In this document: piece by piece, positions 59,706 to 64,000 of the stretch
Numbering within the stretch: the first letter of the stretch is position 1
Layout of the letters: the number at the start of each line of letters is the position of its first letter
Assembly: GCA_020091685.1 (NCBI GenBank)
Contig: CM034606.1
Span: 14,121,695-14,185,694 of the forward strand
DNA from: Lutjanus erythropterus
Taxonomy: Eukaryota; Chordata; Actinopteri; Lutjaniformes; Lutjanidae
DNA: 64,000 nucleotides
Reading direction: 5' to 3'
Translations under genes and position numbers: made by a program
Notes under the pieces: model-generated
Told to the model about the DNA's origin: nothing
Seen by the model: the letters and a program-made list of their open reading frames with translations, nothing else
Database searches by the model: none

Positions 59706-60947
59706 GTACATGTACAAATGGAAATCCATCTGAGTAGCAGACAACCGGCAGTTAAACAGCAGACAATGCCATCCGAAGAACCATGACTAAAAATCTATAC
59801 TAAATCACTCTTTATATCATTGACTGGCCTCTCCGAACTGTCTCTCTAGCTCTGCACAAACAACTCTACCATCTATGTTTTACTGTTGAAAATAAATCCA
59901 GATGGGTCAAAAAGTTTGACACCCAACTTTTCTCTCATTTCATGCACACATATGGCCATCCCATCTTTCATAGCCGTCTGCCTTGGGTGCACCCTTGGGG
60001 CTGTCAAGACACAAAATCGAATACCTCATCGTTTATCAAGGGGACTCCGACTGCGCACGGGCCACTATCTACTCTGTGATTGATCATTCTCCATGAGAGC
60101 TCGACCTCAAGACCCAGTTGGACGGGATAGAGAAATGAAGAAGACAAAATCCAGCTATGTTTAGAGCATGATCTTGTAAAACCTGGATGCTAATCAATAA
60201 AATCAATCAGTAAGCCTAAGTAGAAGGGAAATATCAGAGGCAATTTGTTCTTTTCTGGTTCACTAATTATGGGGCTGCCCTTTACAGTAACAATGGATTG
60301 ATAGCTGCATTTACGGACTTCGTGGGTGTCATTATACTCTCAGCGGGAGCCCATAGACCTAACTGAGCAATTGAACACCAAGGCCTGGAGCTGCAGGATT
60401 TGCCTTTCTTGCCTGCAGTTCACAGGTGATTTAGGATCCGTTTGCTCCTCACTGCTTCAGACTCACCCTCTAAATAGAATGACACAGGACAAATTGTATT
60501 GCTTCTTCTAGAGCTGTGAAAGTTTCTTTTTTTCCTTCCACTGTGGCGCTTAGCTGCCAAAAGAGAATTCTCTGTTGATTGGGCCAGAATTGTTGAAGAC
60601 TTATTTTTTACGATGGTCACTATCAGACTTGCACCTAATGGCTGTTTGGTTACCTTGTGGAGTTGTGTTGCTATGTTCATGCCCTCCTGGCAGATGTGTG
60701 TCTCCCCACTAAGCTCGGCACGACAGATCCTTCACTGCCAGCGAAATGAAACTGTATCTTGCAGATGACAGAGTGCTGCTGAAGTGTCAAGGGGGGCATT
60801 ATTCACAAAGCAGCTGAACTGAGGTAACTAGTGGGCAAAATGAAAAAGACTGACATATTCATCCAACACCAAGATTCAACGTGAGCATCCCATTTTAAGC
60901 TTTTACGGTAAATACACTGTACAAATGTCTTTCATAAAGATGGCTAA

Positions 60948-60948
<1 letters not shown>

Positions 60949-60982
<34 letters not shown>
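60949..60982. repeat. TG microsatellite
   Basis: About 17 uninterrupted TG units. Confidence 0.95.
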
Positions 60983-60987
<5 letters not shown>

Positions 60988-63866
60988 GTGGGCGAAAGAG
61001 ACATCAAGAAATTGATGGCAAAATAATATGCTCTAATCTGGGTTTGAATTGCACATAACAAATTAAGAGCATGACAGGAGGCTGAAAAGTACAGTAAATG
61101 GGAATCAAAAGGCAGGATTCTGAAGTACGTACTGAACCTACTATACATCTACTACAGCTGGCGAAGCCTGCGACTGTAATTTGTGGAAAATAAGTGCACT
61201 ATTCATATTTTTTTTTAGTTGTCGAGCTTCATATATGTTTTGAATTTTCTCCAGATTACTGTGGTCACTGCTGAAGAGCAAAATCTAGTCACAGAAAATA
61301 ACATTTCACCTTTAGTTGAAATCACTTTCATCCCCTGCTGCTAACGAAATTTGCTATGGTGAAAGCAATTTTGTACATGTCGAGATGAGTGATATACAGC
61401 AGGAACTACTTAATTTTCCATCATTCTCTCTGTGCTTCATTGGCATTTTTGACTACGAGTCTCAATTGAGTGAAACTGTTGTGCTACAACACACAGCAAC
61501 ACTTGAACTGGGTCTATATAACTGACAAACTACATTACTATCCACATAAGTATAGAAGTACCTAGTTGGGAGTGAGTTCAACTCTCTGTAATTCTGTTAG
61601 TGTAGTTCAAAATATGACTGTAATAGATTACCAGTCACTAGACTGGTAAAGTCGGCTAGTGACATTCATTTTAATCTTCAGACTCTGAAAATGAAAATTT
61701 AAGATATAATGGGAAAGGATTAGGGGACTAGTGCATGCAATTAAAATTTTGACTGCATTAACTCATACATACTGAAACACTGATGTCGTTCACATGTCGG
61801 CACAGCAGAATAAACATAACATCCATCAAATTAGCTGGCACAGCTCCATGCCTTCTTAAAACAGCTGCAGCGAATGAAGAAGCTCCAGAATCCAACTCAA
61901 TAACTTACATAACTCATAGAGACACACAGACCAAAATGTTTCATTATTGTTCCTTAGCACCAAAACAGGACCTTGCTACTTCCCTGCAACATCCTGTACG
62001 CCATTTTTTAAATACTGAGCCAGGCCACATAAGAATGGTACAATGTCTGTTTTTTGGCAAATGAATTACACTCTAAATACGAGTGTAGGGAGGTGGAGAG
62101 TCTTTAAGCATAACTGTAGAAAAATTGCAATTACACTTAAGTAAAAAGGTGTGCATTTTGTTTCATTTTTAAAATATTGCAGTTATAGCTGGTACTGGTG
62201 CATCGCGACACAATTTTTTGAAGGCATGGAGGCCAAATGCCAGGGCAGCAGGGCCATCAAATAAAACAATGTTTTTGGTGCTAGTTGCATGCCAAACTAT
62301 CATCAAAAATCGCCCAGTTTTCTAGCGGTACCACTGGTTGCATGAGGAGAATTTCACTTGATGTTGCCTGAATCTTAACGTTGGTGTCTGAAAACTGTAT
62401 TGACAGGAAAGAGGCAGAGGAGACAACAGTGAAATCAGCTGGGGCAGTGCAGGCGGGGCATCAAGGCCACCGTGGCAGCAGGGCATATAATATTTTGAGG
62501 GGACATAATGCCAAACTGAGGGGGCACAGCCGCTGTGGCTGTCGTTGGTAGTATACAGCTGTTACTAGCTACATTCATCACTTTGATGGTGATACAGTAA
62601 CATTTAATTACTAGTAATATTTAACAGATTTGCCTGCTTTTTGAAGTTAATGGCTGAACTGTTAATCCCGCACTAATGATTTTTTTGGCAACTTGGGGTC
62701 ATTGCAACAACGTGGAAACACAAATCTTTCAATATTGACATTATCATTAAGTTTTTAGGATGAAAATGTTGATACAAATTCTCTTTTTGGGTGATATGAT
62801 AAGTTTATTTGAGCTAATTCGGGATGAGTCGGGTGAAAAACAGAAGGAAATAAAACAGAAAGAAAGGCATGGGAGACGCGGTCTGGAAATTATGTCATTC
62901 TCATAAGTCAGAAATGGAGGCAGCCCAGCTGCACAAAACAACACTCCGAATGTCATTTTCACATGACGAGTGATTTGTCAGAGCTGGTACTCTTTAAAAG
63001 GCTGGCTCTAATTGCTGGTGTATAAATATTCCACAACATCAGTCTTTTTTCCACAAGATGAAAAAGGACATTAGGGCTTTCTATTTCCCCTGCACTTTTA
63101 AACCCATCATTAATTGATAAGATGTCATCATTTTGTCAAAGCTTCGGCGTTAATATTTTATCTCGGGTGAGAAAAAAAAAAGCAAAGGCAGAAAATTGTG
63201 ACTCCTGATGAAATGAGCCTGAATGAAAAGGCCCTGTGTTGTTGGTACCTCTGGGTGACTCAGATGGAAACTAAAAATAAATCTGAATGTCAGTGATAGA
63301 TTTTGGCTGGAATAGGTAATGAATTTAAATACTTGCTAAATTGGGCTCTAAAATAATTAGTCTTGAGAGATTATATGAATATTCTCTTTCACCTGCTGGG
63401 AGGTGGGTACGCCTTGGCACGGTTTTCTGCTGGGTTAATTAAGTATTTGTGTATGTTTCGATCAATTTGCAGAGATTACAGATTACAAAATAAATTCCAC
63501 CCTGTAATTGGTTTGTTATCAATTTGATTACAACTAAGTTCACAGCAAAAGTTTGAGCTGGAAGAGAATCTGTTTGACGTTATCATTCTCTATGTGCACG
63601 TCTGTGGCTTATAATTATTATCACCCCCATGAATACACTTGGTTATCTGCTCAGGCGTTCTGTCACTCAGTAATCTTGCTTGTATCAGGTAGGCAAATTG
63701 AAATACCATTTAACGGCTCCTTGCTGTCATTTCAGTGTCCAGTCAAATCAATTTTATTTGATAGCCTAATACCAAGAATCCCCAAGAATCACGTTGCAGC
63801 TCGTTTCTTGCCTGCATCGGTCTCCCCGAATACTGGACTGATTTCAAAACAAGTTGTCCCCATCAG

Positions 63867-63867
<1 letters not shown>

Positions 63868-63910
<43 letters not shown>
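63868..63910. repeat. CA microsatellite
   Basis: About 21 uninterrupted CA units. Confidence 0.95.
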
Positions 63911-63914
<4 letters not shown>

Positions 63915-64000
63915 AAATAGAGCTCAGGTTGAAAAATACCAAAGTTCTCCTTCAGTGCTAACAGGTGTCAGGCCAAATGTATTTGAATAGGGATTAACTG

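Larger units (their letters stand above)
51700..64000. other. Intergenic stretch downstream of the opsin
   Basis: No intact gene is recognised. It contains a CA/ATGC-rich run near 51690-51770, the hAT transposase relic, the 372-bp element, the 59.4-kb composite repeat and two CA/TG microsatellites. 60240-60520 and 62940-63600 appear unique and motif-rich. Confidence 0.55.

Noticed and set aside
63553-63990. A 145-codon plus-strand open frame at the right edge.
   Set aside because: It ends through a CA microsatellite (alternating His-Thr) and overlaps a repeat tail. There is no family resemblance.

Overview
The window is teleost nuclear DNA, most likely from a percomorph-type fish. It has long introns and intergenic stretches, CA/GT microsatellites, and many short non-autonomous transposable elements of kinds common in fish. 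One gene can be supported: a five-exon vertebrate-ancient (VA / VA-long) opsin on the plus strand, with coding sequence from 32448 to 50762.

Layout. Positions 1-31.8 kb hold no recognisable gene. They contain repeats, among them a 39-bp tandem duplication, a hAT-type element with an intact 8-bp target duplication, a 1.05-kb TTAA-flanked element, a tRNA-derived SINE, and several elements recognised by family resemblance. At 31.8-32.4 kb the DNA becomes locally CpG-rich, with a TATA box, an initiator-like site and upstream ATGs. The opsin exons are 32448-32811, 35872-36082, 43182-43299, 44332-44565 and 50526-50762. Joined, they give 1164 nt (387 codons plus stop), and all four introns obey GT-AG. 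The introns carry insertions: an antisense LINE reverse-transcriptase relic in intron 2, and a foldback element in intron 4 that ends just before exon 5. From about 51.7 kb to the end no gene is recognised. That flank holds a decayed hAT transposase fragment, a 372-bp element with 30-bp terminal inverted repeats, microsatellites, and stretches that look unique and might be conserved non-coding DNA.

Biology. The opsin retains the retinal-binding lysine, the Schiff-base counterion glutamate and the core GPCR motifs, so it should encode a functional non-visual photopigment. Reading exon 4 through its weak 5' splice site gives a short C-terminus and a stop after five codons. That is the architecture known to generate the short VA and long VAL isoforms in other fish. 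No operon-like or multi-gene system is present, and I found no clearly undescribed biological system. The most interesting points are how the opsin isoforms and translation start might be controlled, and how the local repeats are arranged.
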